Made by a program: the position numbers and the translations under genes. This document shows positions 35,401-46,472 of a stretch of 64,000 nucleotides of DNA, piece by piece. The stretch's first letter is position 1. Each line of letters starts with the position of its first letter. Source of the DNA: Polytrichum commune (taxonomy: Eukaryota > Streptophyta > Polytrichopsida > Polytrichales > Polytrichaceae). Location: NCBI GenBank assembly GCA_950295325.1, contig OX485806.1, forward strand, positions 57,159,169 to 57,223,168. The letters run 5' to 3'. Below the pieces are notes generated by a model that did no database searches, was not told where the DNA came from, and was given only the letters and a program-made list of their open reading frames with translations.

Positions 35401-36131
35401 ACTATTACAAATTCACAACACCTAAGGTCGAGAAGTTTTTTTTTTGCCCATACGACATTGAACGTTGTGTCAAAGGATCCCGTCGCAAGTGAGTCAACAA
35501 ATTCTCTGCAGACCAAGAACGACCTCCAATCCCGCTCGTGTGGCCTATCAAAATTGGTACCAACCTCACTCGTCCGGAGATCCTTAACCTTGAGAACGTC
35601 GGCTTTCAGCTCCCTCAAAAAGAGCGCATCACGCCCACTCGCCTCTTCAACACATCGGCTCCTCCACTCGATCTCTCTGGAGTGGACGTTCCAGCCAACC
35701 CAGACTCGTATCATTCTTCCAGGCAGTCCAAGACTACGAGACGGTCTGCAACCGCACCATCAACAAAACAAATGCAAATGGTCGCATCTGCACGAGCTAT
35801 GGATGGGACCATTTTGAAGGTGACCATGATTCCACGCCCTAGAGTTGGTTGCGTTATCATATTGCAGTCCAAACCTGCACCTATTCAATCAATTTACCAA
35901 CTTACAGTCAGTTCCCTCCCGGAGTGTAATTGCCCGGCCTTGAAGGATATGATATCAAAGTTTGGCCATAAACGAAATTCGTTCCTGCATTGTAAGCACC
36001 TCTACTTCATATTTGTCAAGGTCTTCAATGTAGACCCCGAAGTTGACTTGTTCATTCACGCCCCTACCTTTAGCTTCAATGAGGTTAAATTCATCCTCGA
36101 AGGGGGCCTCTTGACACAATCTACTTCCTAG
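32459..36131 (+). pseudogene. MULE transposase, copy 1 (inactivated)
   Basis: Two exons: 32459-34584 and 34675-36131, with a 90-bp intron (GTGCGT...TTTCGCAG). Parts in order: a beta-rich N-terminus (MASSSSVPSV...), a low-complexity linker, a Cys/His-rich putative zinc domain near 33220-33600 (CVGHLQCQNPQCNYLQRAH, later CRICKEPPKC), a MULE DDE-type core with YNGTYQRVMT, FMADSAQANWNAV and CYFHW (the usual D-then-CxxH order), and a SWIM zinc finger near 35930-36000 (ECNC...CKH). In copy 1 the first Asp motif reads YNGTYQ against YDGTYQ in copy 2. Other lesions: a frameshift and stop near 33075-33110, a frameshift near 35180-35210, and a stop after CVKGSRRK at 35490. It therefore cannot encode active transposase. 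Confidence 0.88.
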
Positions 36132-36348
36132 AATTACTCTCATCCTAGCACTACATTTTGTCCTAATGGATGTGGTCAATTCTGGATTGAATGTGAACTC
36201 ATAATTGATTGCTATAATAAATATAATCTCATGGATTATTTTTATTCTCTTTAAAATTTTGTATTACAATATTCAAATGTGCCATGTCTCTATCTCCCGG
36301 TTGAACATTTCATGTTCAATTTGAAAGTGCTACCTATGTCTATCAAAT

Positions 36349-36846
36349 CTACTTCCGTTTCGCCAACCTTCTAGATGTTTCATCGTCCCTTCTTGATGGA
36401 GGTGGACCCAGTCGAAGCAAATCAATGTATGACACCGTTTTATCCCTCATTCGATCCTTTAGTGGATGACAATGCGGCGACAATCCTCTCATCCTCTCGC
36501 GAAACGACAAAGACCTCAAAGATTCGCCTACTACCTTCACCTCATCCTCCCCGTTGGTTGTCTTCTCTTCATTCAAATCAGCGTTTTCATTCACATCAGC
36601 GTCTTTCTCCTGCACATCCGCTCGCGTTTTATTTTTCTTTGCATATTGTTTCTGGTCCTCCTGCATCCTCCACCTCCAGGCTTATGTGGACTGCAAAAAT
36701 GGAGTGAGTTCGTAGTCATCACTACATTGCTTTCCAACACCTTTGTCATGTTCTGGCGATGGATTAAAAGGAACATAGGGATCTCCTAGACTCCTAATCT
36801 CCTTTTCCCATCCTAGGCCAGCGAACATGTCTCTCTCCTCTCCCAT
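36349..36846 (-). pseudogene. MULE gene B, copy 1 (one in-frame stop)
   Basis: Reads from an ATG at 36846 (MGEERDMFAGLGWEKEIRSL) to the stop at 36349. It is parallel to the intact 156-residue protein at 58877-59344 in copy 2. A TAA at 36682-36684 replaces a Gln codon just before AWRWR. The C-terminal signature SLSFRERMRGL, then PLKDRMRDKTVSYIDLLRLG, is well kept. It converges on the transposase with about 217 bp between their stops. The function is unknown; I do not recognise a family. Confidence 0.75.
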
Positions 36847-37338
36847 TGTGTCCCTAAACACTCTACATCCATATTGGATACGAGTCTAACTTATGTCCTT
36901 ATATATTTTAAGCTGAAGATAATCTCTTCAAACAATAATTGTGCGAGTCCAAGCTCTACAGTTGATTCACACATAGGACAAATATAAAAGTGATGGAATA
37001 AAAACGAAGCAAGTTGGTCGCCATTTGTATTTTGATTGACTCATTCTTCAATTATACCAAACTCGATAAAATCATTTTTAAATTATTCTTTTTTGGAATC
37101 ACCCTTGGTTTAAATCATATACTTTTCTATTTTATCATAATTTTTATATCATTTTTGCACTTCTCCGTTTCTAAATTTAAAGAGTCCATTTCAAATTCAG
37201 ATCATTTTCATTTATTGTTGGACCTATCCATTCCACAAAAATAGGTCATATTTTTTAACTATGTTGGAATATTCCAGGTATATTCTTTGCTATTTCAAAT
37301 TTTCTAAATTTAGTCTGAAAAGTTTGTTATTTTTTCTT

Positions 37339-37402
37339 CCTCTCCGCTCTCCGCTCTCCAAATCTCTGCTCTCCGCTCTCCGCTCACATAGTTGTGTCGT
37401 CC
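37339..37402. repeat. MULE 3' terminal region (CTCTCCG repeats), copy 1
   Basis: Tandem CTCTCCG-type heptamers followed by CTCACATAGTTGTGTCGTCC. The inverted equivalent in copy 2 is 58354-58425. Similarity between copies ends exactly at the GGACGACAC terminus, so this is the element end. Confidence 0.8.
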
Positions 37403-38403
37403 GTTTGTTTGCCACGTGAACATAACCTCATCATTCAATTTCAATAGAAATTGATGTGGTTATCGCATAGCCGCCATATCAGCATACGGATTTCGCGGAG
37501 GATTCTTATGTCGGACTTGGGGGATTTAAAATTGCGGAAATTGGCTGCGCTTAGGGATGAATTGGAGATGTTATTATGTGCGGTGGAGTTGTATGGCACT
37601 AGCTTACATCCAGGTGCACCGTATTGGACATGCCCGGCCGATAGGGTGTAGATGGAATTTACAACCTACATACATGTGGAATCCACATTTATCTGGATTC
37701 ACATTTTTGTAACTCTTGAGTTTGACACCTAACTTCACCTACATTTTCTCGGCCAATCAAATATTACTTGGAAAGACTACCCTAGCTCCTTGGGGCAATG
37801 TATCATTTTGGACGAAATCATTTAAGAACACTTAAGTACATTTAAGGGCTACTTCACACACGAGCCAACAGCCGTGACCATGAATTGTGAGAGCCCACGA
37901 GAAGGTGTCCAAAGGCCGTCCCAAGACACCTCCAAAAATATGTAGTGTGGTCACTGATCCTCAAGTGTATTGTGAAGCCATATGTGACCAGGCCCTCAAT
38001 CATATGCTATTTCAATGGATTTCTATTCATGCGAGTCTTCACACATGATAAAAACAAAATAAATCAACGGTTGTGAATATTGGGAATGCCAGGGTCTTTT
38101 GATTTTGTGTTAGGCCTACCTCCCAAAGGTGGATTCTTATGTTGTTGGATTTCAATTGATGACGTCAGCCCTAATTTAATATGAAACCTTTTGAAACCTA
38201 GACTATAAGATCTTCGGTATCAAATACATTTTTCCACGCCCTTAGGTTCCGGTTGTTCCTCGAACTAGGTTGGGTTAATATCTCCACGGGAATGGGATGC
38301 CTTTCCAACAAATTGAATTCAAACTATCTATAAATTCCACGGAAATAGGCACTGCTTGTCCTTAAATTACCCAACAAAGTCAAAATTTTCCGCGCTCCGC
38401 TCA
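37403..38403. other. No gene seen
   Basis: AT-rich, non-repetitive. One 66-codon ORF at 37451 has no recognisable features. GCGCTCCGCTCACAC near 38390 echoes the MULE terminus, but a full terminal copy is not present. Confidence 0.5.
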
Positions 38404-38429
38404 CACTACTAAGATTCCCACATTGTGTG

Positions 38430-38680
38430 TGTTATGTGTCATTGGGTAGTTGTTTTGATTGGTAGTTGTTTCACTGTGTAGTTTGTTTAGTCATTTTTCT
38501 GTCATTGTGTAGTTGTATCCAATCATTTTTGTGTCAATCTATACTTGTATTGACAGGCTTATGAGTCATTGTGTAGTTGTAGCTCAAATTTATGTGTCAT
38601 TGTGTAGTTGTATTGACACCTTTATGTGTCATTGTGTAGTTGTTTCGAGTTATTTATGTGTCATTGTGTAAGCATTAAAG
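38430..38680 (+). repeat. Subterminal repeats GTCATTGTGTAGTTGT
   Basis: About eight imperfect copies of a 16-18-bp motif, spaced 25-60 bp apart (for example near 38443, 38502, 38563, 38598, 38628 and 38660). Such subterminal motifs are transposase-binding sites in CACTA elements. Confidence 0.75.
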
Positions 38681-38767
38681 TGTATTTAACGGTGAGATGA
38701 TGGGCAAGACCTTACTGGATCTTGTTCTAAGACTGGAGGGGATTGCCTGTGATTTGCACAGCAAGCA

Positions 38768-39649
38768 GTGTCTGGGAGAATGTCAGCCCGCTTTTCCACT
38801 ATGGAGCACAACTACACTGAGTTTAGGCTGCAACTCACTGAGGTGTTATTGACCATCCAAAACAATGAGCAAGCCTTAAAAGCCTGTAACCTGACGTTGA
38901 ATAGCTTAGCCACTATGGTGATGTCCATCATGAATAAACTGAAGTCCAAGACGAGTGTGAGCGAGCCCAACCTGACGGCGAACAACGAGGATGTGCATGG
39001 AAGCATCCCCAAATCTACGTGCGAGAACCAAGCCCAGTCCCCTACAGCTCGCATTGGAACCTCCAATACGTTGCCAGTGGATGTGGTGGATGATTCATCA
39101 GTTCGTAGTGAAGGTGAGGGCCCCCCCAAAACATATATTTGGTTGACCAGGAGCAAGGATGCCAAGTTAAAGGGGGTCACCGTGTCGCAAGAGATCTGTC
39201 AGGAGGGAGCCAAGGGACGTGGAAGCGATAAGGCATTGAAAAAAGGGAGGGCGGCAAAGGGAGGTGCCAAGAAGCGAGTTGCAGCAGAGGCAGCTATTGG
39301 GCAGCCAAAACCTACAATTAATGTGAGCCAGGAGGATGGGGCGATCGTTGGTGGGGATGCAGAACTTGGCAGTGGACCTCCCAAGATTGCAGTGGCTATG
39401 AGTGGCATGGAAGATAATGGAGATGGGGGGGGGGTCCAAGGGGGGAATAAGGCCGGCATGACTAGTGGGGAGGGCGTCAGTTGGGGGGGGGTTAGGAGCT
39501 TGGGTGGAGGGAAAGGGCACTTGCATAGAGGGCGGAGATGTAGGAATTCTGGCAAAGGTTGCATCCCTTGTTGCGTCTCCAGGGGAAGGAGTATCTCCAA
39601 TTTTTGTAAGCAAAAGCCCCAAAACCATGTCACCAACCAAGATAGGTGA
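38768..39649 (+). pseudogene. N-terminal part of a captured gene: coiled coil and Gly/Lys-rich region
   Basis: A 293-codon ORF. Residues 1-60 look helical and coiled-coil-like (MEHNYTEFRLQLTEVL...). Residues 65-150 are polar. 150-180 are Lys/Gly-rich and possibly nuclear-targeting (KALKKGRAAKGGAKKR). The rest is Gly-rich. The frame shifts near two long G runs (about 39426 and 39485), and the sensible reading continues in another frame (39465-39908, CVSR replaced by PGEGVSPIFVSKSPKT). Probably the first exon of the gene whose HAD domain follows. Confidence 0.5.
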
Positions 39650-39739
39650 CACTGGTGTTGATCACAATGCGCATGTTAGTCAAGTGAGCCCCACGACTAG
39701 TTTGCGTATGTCGTCGATAGCGGAACCCTACAATCCAAC

Positions 39740-40320
39740 CAAATTGTTGATCTTCAATGTGCATGGTACTCTTCTAGATACCACTCTATTGACTCAACCA
39801 AATCCAAACTGCAACATTCGTGTGACCAAGAAAACCACGACACGTAGGTTCGTGTTTTGGCCATGGATGATGGAGTTTTGGGCAAGTGTTTTAAATTCAT
39901 CAAAGTAGCATTTTGGGGTATAAAGAGTTGTGAATATATGGAAGAGGTTCTACGGGAGATCCTACCTGTGTTCTCACATTTGGAAGGTCATAAGCCAATT
40001 TTCACGTGGGCAACAACGGATTGCGAGTTAATCCAAAAAAATGATGGGGTTTCATTATGGGGGAAACCCTTGACCAAGGTTTGGGAGAAATGGCCATGTT
40101 GGAATGACACCAACACCGTAATCATAGACCATCATGAGCCTAGGGTGGACTGCAATCCACAATGGAATATGATCGTCCCCCCCCTTCTATGTTGCACATA
40201 TGAAGGACTTATCTGAGGACAAAGATTATTTAAAGGAAAACTTATGGCCGGCTCTTTAAGGCCTCTATGTGCACGAAGACGTTGGACGTTTTTGGTCTGG
40301 TGTTAATCTATCCAAAATGC
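39740..40320 (+). pseudogene. FCP1/NIF-type HAD phosphatase-like domain, frameshifted
   Basis: Reads, across three frames, KLLIFNVHGTLLDTTLL, TTTRRFVFWPWMMEF, CFKFIKVAFWGIKSCEYMEEV, WGKPLTKVWEKW, NTVIIDHHEPRVDCNP, then FYVAHMKDLSEDKDYLKENLWPAL. This follows the plant FCP1-like (CTD small phosphatase) pattern from motif I through the DD-x-YL tail. The motif I aspartates are replaced (F-N-V-H-G-T instead of F-D-x-D/N-G-T), so catalysis is unlikely. Frameshifts lie near 39870 and in a C8 run near 40180, and a stop follows LWPAL. Confidence 0.65.
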
Positions 40321-40813
40321 AAGCAGGGGTGTGTGAACTGAATTTTTTTTCGAGGAACATGACAGTGCCTAAGCCATGCACTCTTGTGGCAGAGTCAACT
40401 GGGAAGGTTCCATGAGGTGAAGGGAGTTGTGAACTTGAAGTTCACATTGCACATTGTCCCCCCTCCTACCAAGTGGTCGGTGACTAATTCAAATTGGGTT
40501 GTAATTGCACGTGTAGGTGGTTCCCGAGAAGGAAACGCGGGGAAGGGGTGTGAAAGCAATGGATAGCACATCAGGCAATACAACATTGCCTATACGCCAG
40601 GTTCCTCTAATCCTTCTCTAAACTCTTATAGTATAGGATAACTTTAGTATGTGTTATTGGGTGTGGGCACATTTGAGTCCACTATGGAATTCTCATTGGT
40701 TTGCAAGGAAAAAGTTGCAGTTCTACCCGCAAAACATCCATGCTGAAACATTGTTGTAATGATCTCCACATTTTATTTGGTATGTGTTTGATTAATTTGT
40801 GGATGGTGTGTAG

Positions 40814-41083
40814 GTGCAATTTAATGTTGGGCAATGTGTGCATCTGATGAGTCCGAAAAACAAGAGATGCAAGGTGGCAACTAGTAAAATCAGTGGCGTA
40901 GGGGGTGTGGACAAATTTCATTTCAAGGTCATTCCGCAATTTTGCTACAAAGTGGACGTGACCACTGCTCACATAGGTGATGTGAAACTTGCATATCCAC
41001 ATGAGGACGGAGACCAATGGTTAGTTAAAGATGTGGTGGGAGGCAGCACACTGTGGAATGAAAGGAGTTTGAGAGCAGCATGA
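40814..41083 (+). pseudogene. Transposon-associated C-terminal domain fragment
   Basis: An exon-like ORF preceded by GTGTGTAG. Reads VGQCVHLMSPKNKRCKVA, ISGVGG, FCYKVDVTTA, YPHEDGDQWLVKDVVGGSTLW. The strand pattern (V-x-L...VA...G, CYKV-x-V, L-x-D-x-x-G-x-x-x-x-W) resembles a small domain repeatedly found at the C-terminus of plant En/Spm-type proteins. The assignment is by pattern only. Confidence 0.4.
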
Positions 41084-41689
41084 TTTTCCTCCCACGTACT
41101 TAGCAGGGAGGACATTAAGGTCTTCCTTACCCTAAACACTCTCAACCCACATATGAACACTCCCACGGATTTTGTTGGGAACCTCACAATAAATTTCAAA
41201 GATGTATTGTTTTTCAAATATGATTCATGCTTTCATATTGAGTCTGCATCCCAATGTTTGAATGGTGGTTGCATGCTTCAACGTTATTGTAAACACAATT
41301 TCTCTTGCTATATGAAGCGCAATGTTGTTGTCGCTGTGGTCGACTTCGTGTCCGAATTTGTAGTCACTGTCAAGTTGGGATGTATATGAACTGCACATCA
41401 ATGACTGCAGACCTTTTGCAATGTAGTCATTGTTGTCCATACAAAGTCGCAACGCAGTGAAAATGACATGATATAAATCCGTGGTGGCATAATCATGGCT
41501 GCAAATGAAGGGAAAATTTTATTGCAGTAGTGGAAATACAATCATTTATGCGTCTACGTGGAGAAGTGAGTCATCCCATCTGACACGTGTACCCCTCGTA
41601 CTTTGGCACACAAAATGAAATATCCCACTAATAAAAAAGTAAACAATAGCTGAATGTTTTTAAAGATGGCCTAAATATGTGCACATGTA

Positions 41690-42199
41690 ACTAACATGTA
41701 GTTGTTCAATAGTGATTTTATAGTCGTTTACGATACACATGGCCATTTGACGAAACCCATCGTGCTTCACGTCTGCACCATGTCGTGTTCAACAACTACA
41801 AATGACTACATAAGAACTACATAAGTGGACACATGGTGATATATTACTTGACCACATCTGACCTCGCATACCGACACATACCACGTGTCACACGTGGCAC
41901 TATGATATGGCCAATTGACCCGGAAGCCACGTGTTTGGTGACATGGCGTGGGAGCCAACTCAGATATTGACGTGGATGCCACGTAATGCCTACATCTTAC
42001 ACGGTCTGCCATGTCTGTTACACATGTTTACGACTAGCCTAAATGACTATATTGTCTAGGTTCCCACGTCATGTCCTCAACAACTGTCTGTCCATTACAA
42101 GTCGTCCATAATAACACAAAAATTAATAGTCATTGTAGTCCTCAACGACGCAAATGACAATCACAAACAAAGTCGTTTTTGGTCAAGTTTGTTGTAGTG
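41690..42199 (-). repeat. Right subterminal region of the CACTA-like element
   Basis: Several inverted TAGTTGT/ACAACTA and CACGTG-type motifs (ACCACGTGTCACACGTGGC near 41880, GCCACGTGTTTGG near 41927) and GTCATTGTAGTCCTCAACGACG near 42130. Ends GTTGTAGTG. No coding potential. Confidence 0.5.
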
Positions 42200-44376
42200 A
42201 TGCATGTATTCTAATCATATGGGTTATTGAAGTTATTGTAGTCACACCTATTTTTTCCAATAACACTTTGCATTTCAGTTGGTGTGGATTACCATTTGTA
42301 GTACAATGCTATAATCATTTACATCAAGGAGCATGGTGTCTATCCATTATGTCCTAAACAATGACCTATATATTTGGAAGTCAAACAACAATTTTTAGTC
42401 ATGGAGTTCAAGGCATTGAAAGGAGTGCACTTCTATTTAAATACAAAACCACAACATTTGGCCATGAAATGGGGTTTTTTTGTTTGTGAAACACAACCTT
42501 TGGTCAACTTTATGTATAATTTCTTGTGTAAGTATTTGGTCAATTTTCACTACCACTGTGTTATTCATCCATGTATAAGTTGTGAATAGATTGCCAATAT
42601 TGATTTGCGTTTAGGTGTTTGCAACAATCCATATTGATGGCATTCAACTCCAATGTTTTAAACAAAAATCAAAACCCCTCTTTGCAACAAAATCTACAAT
42701 CACACCAATAGCCATCAACATAATCTACGATCATTAAGAGAAAGCAAACCCTTAGCCGCAATGTAGAAAAAATTTGGAACCCCTAGAAAATAAAGATAGA
42801 GGGGAATGATTTTGGCAATTTGATTCCCATCATCCATCCTCTGTAGGTTTAAAATCTAGGACTATCACTTTCAAAAAATTAAAACTTACATGTGGCCAAA
42901 GATATTTTTTCTATATTTATTGATGGATTCAAAAATTTTGAAGCGGTTTTCAGAATTAAAGAAGCCCCACACAATGTGACTTTGAGTTCAAAATATTGTA
43001 GACCATTATAGATTCCATAGAATTGATTTCATATTAATTCAAAACACCATGGTATAAATCATATATCATTGGTCTATGGATTTGTAATTAAGAAAATTTT
43101 GTTGTTCTTGAGTGCATATTTGTTTTTATATGGTGGATTTGTAAACTGTTTTGAGGTTAAACAAAGGACTGAAATTGACCAGTTGTGGAAGATAATCATA
43201 GGGCATAGTATCCTTTGCGACAAGCCATTTTATGATTTGGTACATGAATTGACCCATCCTAGCCTTTCAATTTAATTGAATGTACCACAAAATACGGACA
43301 ATCAAAAATGACCTAATTGAATGGGTTATCTAATTGTTTGGTAACAGGATAATATTCCCCAAACAATTATACCTTTGCCACACGTGGTTCTTATAAATCA
43401 TACTAAATATCAACCTTGAGGTCCGAAACGCATAAATTTTTCATGGTTTCATCCATTCTTTTGAACCCAACCTCTACACATTTACCCTTTAATTTGAAAA
43501 TGTTTTACATTTGTCAACGGGGAATTTATATAAATCCGAAAGAAAATATAAATTTCCCACATCTTTACATTTTTTTATTATTAGCATTTCATAATACCCT
43601 TTATTCACATGTGGAATGTACCACCTCATAATTGTTTCCACATTGTCTATTAAAGTTTCTAAGTGAAATCTCCGAGCCTCAAATGCATAAGGTGTTTTCC
43701 ATCCAACATGGGAAGAATGTTTTGAACACAAAAAGTGATTAATGAAGAAATTGCAACCATTGGAATGCCTAAGAACAAAATCAAAGAATTTCACGCATTG
43801 TGCAAAACATTCCCAAGAAACAAACAAACATTTTATCCCATCAAACACATGGACACATTGTGTTAATTTTTTAAATGCGTTCTTCACTCTTGTGACCAAG
43901 AGTTTTGGTTGTCTAGATTTTTTATTTCTGGTGTGTGTGTGATGGCTCTTGCACATATTCTTAAGACCATGAGTGAGGCTACATTACATATTCTTATTTT
44001 GATGCTATTAATGAACAATTGACATTTTGAATTCTCCTAGCAAAGGCTTCTGCAACAAATGTATCTTGGGTAAGGGCTTATGTGAGGGGTGTTGTATGGA
44101 TGACCTATCAATTAAAGTATGTCATGTTTCAACCTACCATTGCAATGGTATCTTTGCGTCCCACACGTGCATGGTAGGAGCCATGTTGGGATTGTGTTAT
44201 TGTTTGTAGTGGGGTGTTTAACTTGGGTGTTTAGTTTGCATAGGATATTTAGGCAATCTATTAAAATGTAGATTGCTTTGACATGGTGTATGGCCATCAT
44301 TTTAGCTCATAAAATATTTTGTAATCATGGTAGTCATTTAGTAATTTAAAGATTTTTGATGGGGCTATAGATAACA
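42200..44376. other. AT-rich stretch, no gene seen
   Basis: Only short scattered ORFs without recognisable domains. No repeats, RNA genes or termini were identified by eye. Confidence 0.5.
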
Positions 44377-46472
44377 TGTGAGCCCAATATGGTGCTCACA
44401 TGTTAACTCAATCACAAAAATTACTAAAACCTTAATATTGTGTTTTCTTGAGTAGTCAAAAAGATAAGAAAAAGGGTAAGGAGTTAAAGTCTAGATTAAA
44501 TTGAGTTAAGCGGTGAGTTAGGAGTTATGCAAGGCAAGAGGCCTAGGAGAGTTAATGGTGGGTCAAGTAAGTAGTTAAGTGTGAGTTCTAGGGGGAGGTA
44601 AAATTAACTAAGGGAATGGGGAAGTGGAGTCTTATAAGGGGAAGGGCCAAGAAAAGAGGCCTAACCCCGTTTTTCTTTTCGGGCGGCCCGAAAGATGCCG
44701 GGCAACGCAAGAAAAAAGGGAGAAGCTTGGAGGGTTCTTGGGAAGCAAGGAAAAAAATCTCATTATGGAAGAGTGAGGAGAGGAATCTCTAGAGGAGAGG
44801 CAAAACCCTGCCTCGGATGGGATTGAGGCAAAAGAGAAGGAGGGGCCATGTAGAAGCCTTGCCGCCGAGAGTAAGGTAGCACTTCAGGGCGTTGTGGAGA
44901 ACAACAGAAAAGAAAAGGGAGATGTGAGAATCGCTCGAGACCGGGTCAAACGGGTGTCGAAGAGACACACCATCACGGAGGATGGCTGGAGGCGGAGCAA
45001 GTTTTGTGCATCAGGGGAGAGGGAGTGAAGTAGCGGCAACGGCAAAGGGAAGGCATACATCGACGCGGGGCTCGGCTAGATCGATCGGTTGCCGTTCGAA
45101 TGATGGGTGAAGCGAGGGTTGCAAGAGCTATGCAATAAAAGGAGGCATCGGAGGAGCTTGGAAGAGATCGCCTTCACGGCTAATGTGAGTCGACATGTGT
45201 GAGATCAAGCTAGTCGGTAAGCAAATCAAGGTAGGATGCGGTAGGGAGTGGGGGTTTAGAAGTAGAGTAGAAACGGGGATTAACTGCGTCAGGAAGGTCG
45301 GAAACCAGAGATCTTGGTCAGAGAGGAGGAACAAGGGAGTCTTTGTCTTTCGAGAAACTGCTTCCGTTTCGAATGGCAGCCTCACTTCCCTCGTCAAGAA
45401 CTAGAACCACCTGTGGGTTGGGAAACAATTTTGCATCAGTTGGGTTGTGTTACATCCTTGAACCAGTGGTTAGAGAGGGAAAAATCCTCAGGATTGAAGC
45501 TAGTGGCGTTATAATAATTGGGAAATTTGAGGTCTTATTTGTGGCGAGGAGAATTGACCAAGGACCAAGAAGTATAAGAACGGTGAAAGCAGGCAACGTG
45601 GTCAAAATTAAACGTATAGGAGAACTCACATCAATCTTGAGGGTAGGATCTTGTTAGGTAGTCATTCAACTCCAGGCAAAACGACAATCATGAGGATCTG
45701 GGAACCCCGAACCCTGAATCAGGCCGCTTGGAGTTAGATAAGGTTGTAGTGACAAGTCGGATGCTCACTTGGTAAGGAACCGAAGAGGAGTTTGATGGCC
45801 GTAATGGGATTTTTTCCATGCTACTGTGGTGAATTTAGTTGTATGCAATCAATAGGGTAGAGGGGGGGTTAGGTGTTTGGGGTGCCGGGTGTGGGGAAAA
45901 GTGGGGAAAGAAGGGTGATGCAGGTGAAGACGAGGAACTTTGTGAGGAGAGCAACACCACTTCGGACTACCAACTGCAACAGATCTCTACTATGCTGCCA
46001 ATCGGTGTTGTCCAGGACGGAACTGGGAGTAGGGCAGGGGCGTGGAGGATGAGGACACCTGCAATGGGTCCCAGCGGCTAGCAATAGGATGGACTCGCAG
46101 TCAAGAGGAGGACTGCAACAACGGGGGTGGTGCATGGACGGCTAGTAGAGGACAATATGGGAGGGGCAATTCCATTCACAACTTCTAGTCCTAGTTGGTG
46201 TGGTAAGTAGCGTAGTAGAATTAACTGGAGATAGGAAAGGTGGGGAAGGCTTCTTTTCTTTCCATGAAACGATTGTTGTGATCAATCATGACACAAACAT
46301 TTGTAAATGCTTGTGCATTCTTAAAATAAAAAGGTGTTATACACACCACTTCTCCCCCTTCATATGGATTGAATTTGCACTTGCTTATGAGGATGTTAGG
46401 TTTAGGATGTGACACATGATCTCCCACTCGGACTAGGACGCAATTGAAGGGTGGCGGTGATTGTGGCTCACA
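44377..46472 (+). mobile_element. Solo LTR, gypsy family 2
   Basis: 2096 bp, TGTGAGCCCAATAT...TTGTGGCTCACA, with terminal inverted repeat TGTGAGCC/GGCTCACA. Flanks TAACA (44372-44376) and TAATA (46473-46477) are a 5-bp target duplication with one mismatch. The end segment GACTAGGACGCAATTGAAGG matches the minus-strand LTR end near 56790-56830, and the start matches 55887 on the minus strand. Internal ORFs show nothing recognisable. Confidence 0.75.

Larger units (their letters stand above)
32374..37402 (+). mobile_element. MULE copy 1 (5' end unclear)
   Basis: Transposase gene on the plus strand (32459-36131), small convergent gene B on the minus strand (36349-36846), then a terminal region rich in CTCTCCG repeats (37339-37402). 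Similarity to copy 2 (58354-63240, inverted) stops at GTGTCGTCC (37394-37402). No matching inverted terminus was found upstream, so the 5' end is lost, rearranged, or not an inverted repeat. Confidence 0.8.
38404..42199 (+). mobile_element. Putative CACTA-like element carrying captured coding sequence
   Basis: The left end starts CACTACTAAGA after many copies of a GTCATTGTGTAGTTGT motif just inside it (38430-38680). The right end finishes GTTGTAGTG (42191-42199), preceded by inverted, diverged forms of the same motif (CAACTACAAATGACTAC and similar, 41700-42160). CACTA termini, subterminal repeats in inverted arrangement and internal coding sequence fit CACTA elements. Against it: the terminal inverted repeats match for only about 6 bases and 3-bp flanks (TCA and ATG) are not duplicated. 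No transposase is seen. Confidence 0.4.
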
